Source: CAZUGO01 sp964619935
GTDB taxonomy: Bacteria > Planctomycetota > Phycisphaerae > UBA1845 > CAIVHJ01
DNA: 64,000 nucleotides
Assembly: GCA_964619935.1 (NCBI GenBank)
Contig: CAZUGO010000095.1
Coordinates: 1 to 64,000 of the forward strand
Reading direction: 5' to 3'
In this document: in pieces, positions 17,855 to 26,110 of the stretch
How positions within the stretch are numbered: the stretch's first letter is position 1
Layout of the letters: the number at the start of each line of letters is the position of its first letter
Program-made: the position numbers and the translations under genes
Notes under the pieces: model-generated
Seen by the model: the letters and a program-made list of their open reading frames with translations, nothing else
Database searches by the model: none
What the model was told of the DNA's origin: nothing

Positions 17855-18805
17855 ATGACCACCGCCACCCGGCCGAACACCACCGACCCCACCGGCCGAA
17901 CCACCGATCACCTGGACATCACCGTGCTGTTGGGCGGCCCCAGCGCCGAGCGCGAGGTCAGCCTGAACAGCGGCGCCGCGGTGGCCGCCGCCCTGTGCGA
18001 ATTGGGCCACACCGTCACTGCGGCGGACATCTCGCCGGCCGATCTCTCCGCCCTGGACCTCCGGGCCGATCTGGTATTCATCGCGCTGCACGGCACCTTC
18101 GGCGAAGACGGCCAACTCCAGGCCATCCTGGAACAGCGCGGCCAGAACTACGCCGGCAGCGATGCCCGGGCCTCCCGGCTGGCCATGGACAAGGTTGCGA
18201 CCAAGCGCGTCCTGCAGCAGGCCGGTTTGCCGACGCCACCCTACCAGGTGCACGCCGCTGGCGAGTGGCCCGCCGCCCGCCCGCTCCCGGCGGTGGTCAA
18301 ACCAATCGACCAGGGCAGCAGCGTTGACACGGTGATCTGCCGGACCGCCGACGGCTTCCAACAGACCGTCGCCGCCCTGCTCGAAAAGTACGGGCGCTGC
18401 TTGGTGGAGGACTATATCCGCGGACCCGAACTGACCGTCGGCATCATCGGCGAGCAGGCCTTGCCGATATGCGAGATCCGAACGCCGCGCGAGTTTTATG
18501 ACTACCACGCCAAGTACCATTCCAACGACACCGAGTATCGCTTCGATCTCGATCTGCCGGCCGACCTCATCGGCCGGTTGCAGCACATGAGCCTGCAGGC
18601 GCATCAGGTCGTCGGGTGCCGCCATTTTTCGCGCGTGGACTGGATGCTCGACGCCGTCACCGCAGAACCTTACATCTTGGAGCTCAACACCATTCCGGGA
18701 TTCACGGATCACTCGCTCTTGCCCAAGGCCGCCGCACGTGCGAACATAGAGTTCAAAGAACTCTGCCGGCGGATCGTTCAACTGGCTCGGGCGCGGGGCC
18801 GCTAA
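17855..18805 (+). CDS. ddl: D-alanine-D-alanine ligase
   Basis: ATP-grasp ligase that makes the D-Ala-D-Ala dipeptide used by MurF. About 316 residues. The N-terminal LLGGPSAEREVSLNSG and ALHGTFGEDGQLQ, the AMDKVATK lid region, PAVVKPIDQGSSVD and the C-terminal metal-binding LELNTIPGFTDHSLLP are all typical. The ATG at 17855 was chosen because AGGAG lies eight bases upstream. A GTG at 17801 overlapping the murB stop would add 18 poorly conserved residues. The gene remains in the dcw order, just before the ftsQ-like gene. Confidence 0.93.
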   Translation: MTTATRPNTTDPTGRTTDHLDITVLLGGPSAEREVSLNSGAAVAAALCELGHTVTAADISPADLSALDLRADLVFIALHGTFGEDGQLQAILEQRGQNYAGSDARASRLAMDKVATKRVLQQAGLPTPPYQVHAAGEWPAARPLPAVVKPIDQGSSVDTVICRTADGFQQTVAALLEKYGRCLVEDYIRGPELTVGIIGEQALPICEIRTPREFYDYHAKYHSNDTEYRFDLDLPADLIGRLQHMSLQAHQVVGCRHFSRVDWMLDAVTAEPYILELNTIPGFTDHSLLPKAAARANIEFKELCRRIVQLARARGR

Positions 18806-18845
18806 GCACCATCAGGTTCGCCAGGGACGCTACATGGAGGTAGCG

Positions 18846-19715
18846 ATGTTCGGCTTTGGACCGCGGCGCGGAAGACGTCGCAGCGCACGCCAGGTTGCAA
18901 TCAACCAACTACTGGAGCGGCTTCGACCGGCCGTGCGGGCGGTGCTCTGTGGGGGTGGTGCGCTAGCCGTCACCGTGGGCATCGGGGTGGCCCTGCTGTC
19001 GGCCGAGCAGTACACCCACAAGCGCATGCCGTTTGCCCGACCGTCGCGCTTCGTGCTGGCGAATGTGCCTGCGCCGTTGGAGCCGCTCATTGCCGCGGAG
19101 CTGACCCACCTGGGCGACATCGCCTGGATCGACCCCCAGTTGTGCTACCGGGTCGCCCTGCGGCTGCAGCAGAATCCGTGGGTACGTGAGGTCACGCGCA
19201 TCAGCAAGCGCCGTCCGGGCGTCGTCGAGGTCCATTGTGCGTACCGCAGCCCGGCGGCCCTGGTCCAAGAGGGCGAATATCTGTACCTGATCGACGAATA
19301 TGGCATCAGGTTGCCCGGCCACTACCCCTACCAGCCGGACCTGATCGTGCTGCAGGGCGTGGAAGCACAACCGCCCGAGCCGGGCCAGCCCTGGCCGGGG
19401 GCCGACCTGGCGGCCGGATTGGAACTGGCCAACCTCCTCGGGCGGCAAGTGTTCGGGCGGCAGGTGACCGCCATCCTGCTGCACAACCACGGCGGTCGGC
19501 GGGATCCCTACCGCTGTCACGTGGAGTTGATTGCCGGCGAGCGCGCCAGCCGGATCCTGTGGGGATCGGCCCCGGGTGAGGAACTGGAGGAGAACACGGT
19601 GGCCCAGAAAATCCACATTTTGGCCGAAAACTACCACCATCATGGCAGAATCGACGGCGGCCACCCTATAATTGACGTTTCTGTTTTTCCGGATCGTTAT
19701 CTGATCCCCAGTTGA
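18846..19715 (+). CDS. ftsQ: FtsQ/DivIB-like cell division protein
   Basis: A 289-residue bitopic protein: a basic cytoplasmic start (RRGRRRSARQ), one membrane segment at about 30-52, then a periplasmic part. That part begins with a POTRA-like region (NPWVREVTRISKRRPGVVEV) and continues with the beta-domain pattern YLIDEYGIRLP, as in FtsQ. Position after ddl is the classic ftsQ site. The start at 18846 follows GGAGG at 18836-18840; an upstream ATG at 18834 overlaps that ribosome site and is less likely. No ftsA or ftsZ follows, which matches the FtsZ-less division known in planctomycetes. Confidence 0.78.
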   Translation: MFGFGPRRGRRRSARQVAINQLLERLRPAVRAVLCGGGALAVTVGIGVALLSAEQYTHKRMPFARPSRFVLANVPAPLEPLIAAELTHLGDIAWIDPQLCYRVALRLQQNPWVREVTRISKRRPGVVEVHCAYRSPAALVQEGEYLYLIDEYGIRLPGHYPYQPDLIVLQGVEAQPPEPGQPWPGADLAAGLELANLLGRQVFGRQVTAILLHNHGGRRDPYRCHVELIAGERASRILWGSAPGEELEENTVAQKIHILAENYHHHGRIDGGHPIIDVSVFPDRYLIPS

Positions 19716-19865
19716 CGGATCGCCGGCCCGCCGTCCGCAGCGGTGACCGCCAGAGCGAGACGACGGGGACGCAATCGGCGTTGAGCGATTTCGAGGTCGA
19801 CGAGGTCGGATTCCCGGACGGCGCTCGTGATTGAGCAACACACCTGGCAGGTTGGAGCCACGGCA

Positions 19866-20714
19866 ATGGATGTGTCACAAGTCAGCAGTTGGTTCGTCGA
19901 CATGGTTGCGCAGACCCGCCGGACGTTCGAGTTGCACGTCCCCAGTGACCTGTTGCCCGGCCCGGACTGGGCCGGTCTGACGCTGGTGGCCGCCGGGTTG
20001 CTGCTGGGGATCTATGGATCGCACTATGCCCGCGTGCTCCTGACCCTGGCCCTCGGCGGCGTCGGGTACCTGGTGGGCACGGTCGTCGCCGAGCGCATGC
20101 AACTGCAACAGCCGATCTTGGGCGGTGCCATCGGAGCGGTGGTGCTTGCGGGCATCACCTACGTAACGTTCCGCTTTTGGGTAGGCGTTGCGGTGGCCTT
20201 GCTGGCCGCCACCGTCGGACTGGCGGTTTTCGGACACGACTCGGTCTGGCCGGCATTCCTGGACTATCGGCCCAATCCCATCACCGAACCGGTGGCCGGT
20301 GGCGATGAATACGTGCTGCTGCCGCCCGACGTGCAGCAAGCCAACCGCCACCCCAACCCGGCGGCCTACCTGGCCGGATTTTACGACACCTTCAAGCAGG
20401 ATCAGCCGCTGGTCGCGAAGCGCGGCACGCTGATCACCATTCTATGCCTGGTGGGCGGCTTCATCCTGGGTGCCGTCGGGACCAAGCTGGCCTTAATGCT
20501 GTCCAGCGCCGTCGCCGGAACGCTGCTGTTCGGTGCCGGGCTGGCCTCGCTCGCCGAAGCCTGGGCCCCGGCCGGTTGGGAATCGCGTCTGTCCGATCAT
20601 CCCAATGGACTGCTGGTGTTTATCGGAGCCTGCCTGCTGCTGAGCCTCCTGGTCCAGATTCGCATTGCCAGGGGGCACAACTCATCCAAGCCGGTTGACA
20701 ACCCGACGAAGTAA
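19866..20714 (+). CDS. Polytopic membrane protein of unknown function
   Basis: About 282 residues with roughly seven hydrophobic segments in two groups. The first group lies shortly after a 35-residue amphipathic start. A soluble loop with VLLPPDVQQANRHPN separates it from the second group near the C-terminus. The GTG at 19827 would add 13 residues; the ATG at 19866 is preferred because GGAG lies about nine bases before it. The next gene, 35 bases on, also encodes a membrane protein with a similar helix pattern, and the two may act as a pair. I do not recognise a family. Confidence 0.7.
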   Translation: MDVSQVSSWFVDMVAQTRRTFELHVPSDLLPGPDWAGLTLVAAGLLLGIYGSHYARVLLTLALGGVGYLVGTVVAERMQLQQPILGGAIGAVVLAGITYVTFRFWVGVAVALLAATVGLAVFGHDSVWPAFLDYRPNPITEPVAGGDEYVLLPPDVQQANRHPNPAAYLAGFYDTFKQDQPLVAKRGTLITILCLVGGFILGAVGTKLALMLSSAVAGTLLFGAGLASLAEAWAPAGWESRLSDHPNGLLVFIGACLLLSLLVQIRIARGHNSSKPVDNPTK

Positions 20715-20749
20715 GGGAAACTTCGGTTGTCATCCATCTTCGCCGACGG

Positions 20750-21391
20750 GTGTTCGCTGCAGCCGTGCGCTCGACCATTGAACTGTGGGTCCGATTCCTC
20801 CAGGACGCCGACGACGCCTGGGGTCTGCCGCTGGTGGCCGTCGGCCTGGTGCTGATGTTCGTCGGGTGGCAGTTTCATCAGTGGGCCATCCCGTTGTGCT
20901 ACCTGCTGATCGGGCTCCTGACCGGCGCATTGCTGATCGAACCGCGGTTATTGGCCTTATGGGCCGGCGTGTTGCTGGGCGGCGTGCTGGCACTGATCAG
21001 TCGTCTGCAAATCAAGCTCACCGTCGCCCTCCTCGGCGGACTGAGCGGTGCCTTTGTGTTCAGCGGCTACCTGTGCACCTTCAAGAGCACCCAGTCGCCG
21101 CTGATTCTGGGGGCTGCCGCCCTGCTGGGCTTTGTGGCCGGCACGGCCCTGGCCTTCGTCTTGTACCGCGAGATGGGCATGGTGGTGACGTCGTTCATCG
21201 GCGCCTTGCTGCTGGTCTCGGGGGTCAGCAGCCTGATGCCCGAGGCCACCCCGACGCTGCACACCACCATCGCCTCCTTCCTGAACGATTACCCGGCCTT
21301 CTTTGTCCCCTTCATCATCGGCGGCCCGACGCTGATCGGGACGCTGTACCAGATCGCCGGCAAGAACCGCCAGGATGTCGGCGCCATCTAA
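20750..21391 (+). CDS. Polytopic membrane protein of unknown function
   Basis: A 213-residue, strongly hydrophobic protein with about seven predicted membrane segments and very short loops. It opens with an amphipathic stretch (STIELWVRFLQDADD) like that of its upstream neighbour, so the pair may be diverged relatives or subunits of one complex. It begins at a GTG (20750); another GTG at 20765 is equally possible and neither has a good ribosome site. No catalytic or transport motif was recognised. Confidence 0.65.
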   Translation: MFAAAVRSTIELWVRFLQDADDAWGLPLVAVGLVLMFVGWQFHQWAIPLCYLLIGLLTGALLIEPRLLALWAGVLLGGVLALISRLQIKLTVALLGGLSGAFVFSGYLCTFKSTQSPLILGAAALLGFVAGTALAFVLYREMGMVVTSFIGALLLVSGVSSLMPEATPTLHTTIASFLNDYPAFFVPFIIGGPTLIGTLYQIAGKNRQDVGAI

Positions 21392-21450
21392 ACTCGCTAC
21401 AATAGAGGGCGCGGTTTTCGTGGAACGGTCTGCCATCTGTTAACGGGACG

Positions 21451-22275
21451 ATGCTTCGAACGATGCCCCCCTCGGCACCCCAATTGGCCCTGCATGTCGA
21501 CGACCTCGGCCTGCCGCTCAAAGCGGGCCTGCAAGCCGCCGCCCGGCTGCGCTTTCCGGCCGTCCAGGTCGGTGCGAGCAGCGGCCCGATGGCACCCGAC
21601 GCCCTGTCGGACTCGGGCCGCCGCCACTTGCGGCGCTACCTCGACGCCCTGGGGCTGTCACTGTGCAGCCTGCGCGCCGACACCGGCGGTGCCCGGTTCT
21701 GCGACGGCGCCCTGCTGGATCAACACATTCACCAGACCTGCCGGGTGCTGGAGCTGGCCCGGGCCTTGGACGTCACGGTGGTCTCGGCGCCGGTCGGGCG
21801 CTTTCGCAATGATCAGCCGCAATCGTACCGCCGGGTCCGCGAGGCCCTCCATGCGGTCGCGATCCACGCCGACGCCCTGGATCGCTGCTTCGCGATCGAG
21901 ACGCAGGTCGATGAGGTCGCCGCCCTGGCGGACCTGCTGCGCGACCTCAATTGCCCCAACCTGAGAATTTGCTACGATCCCGCCGAGCTGCTCATGGAAG
22001 GTCACGATCCGCTGGAGCCGATTGAACGATTCGCCGACGACATCCGCTCGGCCCACGTCCGCGATGCCGAACGTGGCAGCCGCCTGCAGGCCGGGCGCGA
22101 GACCAACCTCGGTTCCGGACACTTGAACCTGCGCCGCTATCTGGACCGCCTCCAGGACGCCGGGTATCACGGCCCGCTGATCCTGCGGCGGGCCCACAGT
22201 GCCAATCCGGCGTCCGATGTGCGGGTCTGCCGCAAGGTGTTTGACGACGTCATGGCCGCGGGACCCAGCTCATGA
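21451..22275 (+). CDS. Sugar phosphate isomerase/epimerase-like TIM-barrel protein
   Basis: About 274 residues with the layout of the AP-endonuclease-2/xylose-isomerase-like TIM barrel superfamily: FPAVQVGASSGPM near the start, an alternating strand/helix pattern, FAIETQ, a late RICYDPAELLM strand and SAHVRDAERGS, with candidate metal ligands (Glu, Asp, His). Substrate cannot be told. Its stop overlaps the start of the radical SAM gene (ATGA at 22272), so the two are coupled and may share a pathway. Confidence 0.75.
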   Translation: MLRTMPPSAPQLALHVDDLGLPLKAGLQAAARLRFPAVQVGASSGPMAPDALSDSGRRHLRRYLDALGLSLCSLRADTGGARFCDGALLDQHIHQTCRVLELARALDVTVVSAPVGRFRNDQPQSYRRVREALHAVAIHADALDRCFAIETQVDEVAALADLLRDLNCPNLRICYDPAELLMEGHDPLEPIERFADDIRSAHVRDAERGSRLQAGRETNLGSGHLNLRRYLDRLQDAGYHGPLILRRAHSANPASDVRVCRKVFDDVMAAGPSS

Positions 22276-23135
22276 GTACGACCCGGCACCATCGGGCGTT
22301 CACCCGTCACGACCGCGACTGGCGAACCAACCGCTACGTCTACCCGGTGATTTCCCGGCGCAGCAAGGGTCTGTCCATCGGCGTCAACCTCAATCCGGAC
22401 AAGGCCTGCAATTTCGACTGCATCTACTGCCAGGTCGACCGCCGCACGCCTCCGCGGGTCCGCACCGTTGACCTGGGCGTCCTGGCAGCAGAGCTGGAAG
22501 CCATGATCCAAATGGCAGCCGACGGAACGCTGTACCAGGACCTGGTCTTCGGACAGGTGCCGGCCGAACTGCGGCGCCTGAACGACATTGCCTTCTCGGG
22601 CGACGGGGAACCGACCACCTGCCCGCAGTTCCCGGCCGCGGTCCAGCTTGCCGCCGATCTGCGAACCCGACACCAACTGGCGGCGGTTCGCCTGGTGCTC
22701 ATTACCGACGCCTGCTACCTGACCCGCCCGGACGTCGCTGCCGCCCTGGCGGTGATGGACCGCAACCACGGCGAAATCTGGGCCAAGCTCGATGCCGGAA
22801 CCGAAGCCTATTACCGCATGATCAACCGGCCCAACGTCCCGCTGACCCAGGTGCTGGACAACATCCTGGCGGCCGCCCGAGTCCGGCCGCTGGTCATCCA
22901 GACGCTGTTCATGAACGTTCACCAGCAGCCCCCGCCCACCCACGAAATCGCCGCGTTCTGCGACCGTCTCGACCACGTCGTCAGCCAGGGCGGCGCCATC
23001 AAGCTGGTCCAGATCTACACCATCGCCCGCCAGACCGCCGAACCCTACGTCAGCCCGCTGACCGACACCGAGATCGACGACATCTGCCATACGGTTCGCA
23101 CCCGCACCGGCCTGACCGTAGAAGCCTATTATTGA
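22272..23135 (+). CDS. Radical SAM protein
   Basis: A 287-residue radical SAM enzyme. The iron-sulfur/SAM motif is CNFDCIYC (Cys46, Cys50, Cys53), and SGDGEPTTCPQF is the GGE-like SAM-contacting strand. The opening with SKGLSIGVNLNPDKACNFDC matches compact radical SAM proteins of the COG0731-like type, whose substrate is not established in bacteria. No extra cluster-binding SPASM domain is present. It overlaps the upstream isomerase by four bases; transcription then runs into the repeat array. Confidence 0.85.
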   Translation: MSTTRHHRAFTRHDRDWRTNRYVYPVISRRSKGLSIGVNLNPDKACNFDCIYCQVDRRTPPRVRTVDLGVLAAELEAMIQMAADGTLYQDLVFGQVPAELRRLNDIAFSGDGEPTTCPQFPAAVQLAADLRTRHQLAAVRLVLITDACYLTRPDVAAALAVMDRNHGEIWAKLDAGTEAYYRMINRPNVPLTQVLDNILAAARVRPLVIQTLFMNVHQQPPPTHEIAAFCDRLDHVVSQGGAIKLVQIYTIARQTAEPYVSPLTDTEIDDICHTVRTRTGLTVEAYY

Positions 23136-23347
23136 AGCGGTCCTGAGCGCATTCCGCAGAGCCGGACGGCTCGGGCACCCGGCTGCACCACCCAGCCGGC
23201 GCTGGCAGCACTCCATCCTGACGGGGCACCCGGGCTGACAGCCGCCGCCGGTGCCTGCCCCGCCGCGCGGGTGCGGTCGGCGGTGCGGCCCAGGCCGCAG
23301 GGGAACGTCCGGAGGGGTCGCTGGTCGGGAGTTCCGGGTTTCAGAAA

Positions 23348-23479
23348 AAATGGTGATACCAAATGATCCAAATGGTGATACCAGAATAGTCAAACCGTGG
23401 TACCAATTGGTTCAAATGGTGGTACGGTTTTCATAAAATGGTATCTTCATTTGATCAATTTGGTGGTACCAAATATTCT
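23348..23479. repeat. Six-unit degenerate tandem array with exact 22-bp phase
   Basis: Units start at 23348, 23370, 23392, 23414, 23436 and 23458, each exactly 22 bp after the last. Each begins with a 13-base core, consensus AAATGGTGGTACC (units 1 and 2 are AAATGGTGATACC), followed by a more variable 9-base AT-rich part. The array is AT-rich within a GC-rich genome and lies between two convergent genes. The flanking parts of the gap (23136-23347 and 23480-23548) hold no recognisable gene. It looks like an iteron or regulator-binding array, or a decaying minisatellite. Confidence 0.85.
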
Positions 23480-23548
23480 GTAATCCGGCAAGGGGCCGGG
23501 AGCCCCCGCCCAGCCTGGGTCATGCGAGTCCGCGGGGGGCGGACCGCC

Positions 23549-24262
23549 CTATGTGCCCCAGGCGATGGTGCCGCCCGGGTGCAGCTCGACCACCCGGCCG
23601 GCCAGATCACCCAGTTCCTGCTTGAAGGCCTGCACCGTCCCGGTCAGCAGCGGAAAGGTGCTGTGATGCAGCGGGATAATGGTCTCGGCCTTGAGGTAGC
23701 GCGCCGCCAAGGCGGCTCCGCGGGGGCCCATGGTGAAGTGATCGCCAATGGGGAGCATGGCGATTCGCGGTGCATAGAGTTCGGCGATCAACTGCATGTC
23801 GCTATAGACCTCGGTGTCGCCGGCATGATACACCGTTGGCAATCCGGGGACCTGTACCACCACCCCCGCCGGCATCCCGGCATAGTGCAGCCCATCGGGC
23901 GCCTGAAAGCTGGAAGAATGGTAGGCCCGGGTCAACGAAAAACGAATGCCGTCGACCTCCTGGGTGCCACCCAGGCCCATGGCCAGATAGTGCCCACCGG
24001 GCGCGTGTTTTTCCAGCAATGCCGCCAGCTCGTACATGGCGATGACCTTGGGCTTGAAGCGGCGGGCCAGTTCGGGAATGGCCCCGACGTGATCGAAGTG
24101 GGCATGTGTGGCCACGACGTAGTCGCAGCGCTGAGCCCGCTTCTCCGACTCCGGGCACGACGGATTGTCGGCCAGCCAGGGGTCGATGAACAACACCCGC
24201 TCATCGGGCAAGGTCAAACGGACGCAGGCGTGACCCAGGAAAGTAATGGTACCGTCGGACAT
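23549..24262 (-). CDS. MBL-fold metal-dependent hydrolase (UPF0173/UlaG-like)
   Basis: A 237-residue single-domain metallo-beta-lactamase-fold protein. The metal-binding motif THAHFDH (His53, His55, Asp57, His58) and later YHAGDTEVYSDM and IPLHHSTFP supply the expected ligands. It fits the UPF0173 metal-dependent hydrolase group, related to UlaG lactonase; the true substrate is unknown. It starts at the ATG at 24262, divergent from nothing nearby, and ends just before the 22-bp array. Confidence 0.88.
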   Translation of the reverse strand: MSDGTITFLGHACVRLTLPDERVLFIDPWLADNPSCPESEKRAQRCDYVVATHAHFDHVGAIPELARRFKPKVIAMYELAALLEKHAPGGHYLAMGLGGTQEVDGIRFSLTRAYHSSSFQAPDGLHYAGMPAGVVVQVPGLPTVYHAGDTEVYSDMQLIAELYAPRIAMLPIGDHFTMGPRGAALAARYLKAETIIPLHHSTFPLLTGTVQAFKQELGDLAGRVVELHPGGTIAWGT

Positions 24263-24289
24263 GTCAGGCGCCCTCCTCGATGAGACCGC

Positions 24290-24790
24290 TCAGCCCGGAG
24301 CGGCGGGCTGGGTGCTGGCCGGCGGCGCCGGCTGGGTGCTGGGCGCCGGGTTCAACAGGATGGTGTTCAGAATGACCTGCTCATGCAGTTTCCAACTGCC
24401 GTCGACCTTGCGGAAGACCTGCAAGGCGTCGCACTGGTTGTCTTTGAAATCGGCGGCTCGAACCCCGCGCAGGGTCTGCCGGATGCGGGCCACGGCGACC
24501 TCGCCGTCGCTGCCCAGCAAATGAAATTCGTCCAGGGTGTGCACCAGGTCGTAGCGGCCGAACACCTGCCGAAACAAGTCCATCATTTGTTCGCGCTGCC
24601 GCGGTGGCAGATCGACGTTCTTGAAGGCGGCGTCCAGATCCTCGGCCTGCTTGGCGCGGGTTTGATCGAGCAACAGCTCGCGAAGCACCGCGCCGAGATC
24701 AGGGTCTGCCGCCGACTGGCCCCGCGAGACCGACCCGATCGTGCCGGCCAGGACCAGCACCGTGACCGCCGCTCCAATCCGTCGTTTCAC
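24290..24790 (-). CDS. Exported NTF2-like small protein
   Basis: About 166 residues from a GTG at 24790, preceded by a G-rich ribosome site. It opens with a basic, hydrophobic signal peptide ending near SVSRGQSA. The body (RYDLVHTLDEFHLLGSDGE, then VFRKVDGSWKLHEQ) has the strand pattern of an NTF2/SnoaL-like cone fold that often binds small ligands. The C-terminus is a Pro/Ala/Thr-Gln tail. It ends 27 bases before the hydrolase start and is likely in one operon with it. The family call is tentative. Confidence 0.6.
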   Translation of the reverse strand: MKRRIGAAVTVLVLAGTIGSVSRGQSAADPDLGAVLRELLLDQTRAKQAEDLDAAFKNVDLPPRQREQMMDLFRQVFGRYDLVHTLDEFHLLGSDGEVAVARIRQTLRGVRAADFKDNQCDALQVFRKVDGSWKLHEQVILNTILLNPAPSTQPAPPASTQPAAPG

Positions 24791-25018
24791 CACAAGGACC
24801 CCCCAGCACAGCGCCACCAAGCCCACCGGCTCAGCGGCGGTTTGCGTTCCACAATCCGACGAGCGCACGCCCGAATGCGGACCTGCCAACGGCGATTGTC
24901 ATCCGTCGCGGCCCCCAAATCAAGGCGGCCGAAATCAGCGCCGGCAATTATGGGCCACTTTTTTCGCGGCCCGCGGATTGAATTCTATGTTTCATGAGAA
25001 TGTCAAAGGACCCCGGTC

Positions 25019-25945
25019 ATGCATGACGACACCCGCAGCGCGATCCGCAGCAATGCCTCCATTCCGACGCTCCCGGCGGTGGCCACGCGCTTTCTGGAAC
25101 TCAGCACCGATCCTGAGTGCGAGTATGACGATCTCGTCGATCTGCTGTCCACCGATCCTGGGATCGTGGGCGCGATCCTGAAGCTGGCCAACTCGGCTCT
25201 GTTCGGCGTCAGCCGGACCATCGGGTCCGTCAAGCAGGCATTGGTGCTGCTGGGGCTGTCCAAGGTTCGCAGCCTGGTGCTCAGCCGCTTCATGATCCAG
25301 GAGATGAATCAATGGGCCTGCCCCGAGTTGAGCCTGGCTCATTACTGGCGGCGGAGTGTCAGTTGTGCCGCACTGACCGCCCGGCTGTGCGAAGCGGTCG
25401 ATCGGACCCGCAGGGAGGAAGCCTTTGTCGCCGGACTGCTTGCCGATGTCGGCGTGATGGTGTTGGCCCGGGCGTTGCCCGACCGCTACGCCCCGGTGGC
25501 CCGCGACTACGAACCGCTGCATTCCGAGGCTTGGCTGGCCCGCGAACAACACGCCATGGGCATCGGCCACGCCGAGGTCTCGGCCATGGTGCTGTCCGAC
25601 TGGCAACTGCCGGAGATCATCGTCACGGCGGTCCGCTGCCATCATGACGACGGGCCCAACTCGGCCGACATCGACCCCGGTGGGCGCCTTGGGCGCCTGG
25701 TCGCGGCGGCCAGTTGCTGCACCCAGTTGCTCTGCGAAGCACCCGATGACAGCCGCGTCGCCGACACCTGCCGCAAGATGGTTTATCTCACCGGCCTGCC
25801 CATGGTCACCGTGCTGGGCGCATTGGTCAGTATCGAAGAGGTCATCGAGGATATCGTCAGCCTGCTCAACCTGAAGGTAGCCCCGCTCGCGGACCGCACT
25901 CCGGTGACCACCCGGCTGGCTGCCCGCATGGACGCATCGGCGTAG
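25019..25945 (+). CDS. HDOD-domain signalling protein
   Basis: A 308-residue cytoplasmic protein with an HDOD domain over most of its length: the opening IPTLPAVATRFLELSTDPECEYDDLVDLLSTDPGI region (from about residue 15), LKLANSALFG, and IGSVKQALVLLGLSKVRSLVL, all hallmark stretches. HDOD proteins are HD-related regulators that usually lack catalytic metal ligands and act in signalling, motility or cell-cycle control. No second output domain such as GGDEF or EAL is attached. It starts at ATG 25019 after a 228-base gap with no other gene. Confidence 0.88.
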   Translation: MHDDTRSAIRSNASIPTLPAVATRFLELSTDPECEYDDLVDLLSTDPGIVGAILKLANSALFGVSRTIGSVKQALVLLGLSKVRSLVLSRFMIQEMNQWACPELSLAHYWRRSVSCAALTARLCEAVDRTRREEAFVAGLLADVGVMVLARALPDRYAPVARDYEPLHSEAWLAREQHAMGIGHAEVSAMVLSDWQLPEIIVTAVRCHHDDGPNSADIDPGGRLGRLVAAASCCTQLLCEAPDDSRVADTCRKMVYLTGLPMVTVLGALVSIEEVIEDIVSLLNLKVAPLADRTPVTTRLAARMDASA

Positions 25946-26110
25946 CGTGCCCACCAGACCGGGTCCCCGAATCAGCGCTGCAATCGTCAGGGAGCGGGCG
26001 CACACCAACCGCGCCGATCAACCAGGCGCGACGTTTCTGGTTTGCGGCAGCGTTTGGGGCACGACGTGACGCAATAGGGTTCGTCCGCTGCGGGTCGCGG
26101 CTCCGACCGC

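Noticed and set aside
19716..19865. ftsA or ftsZ downstream of ftsQ
   Set aside because: The following genes encode membrane proteins with no tubulin-like or actin-like signatures.
23348..23479. CRISPR array
   Set aside because: Units are 22 bp in all, diverge in both halves, and lack conserved repeats with unique 30-40 bp spacers. No cas genes are near.
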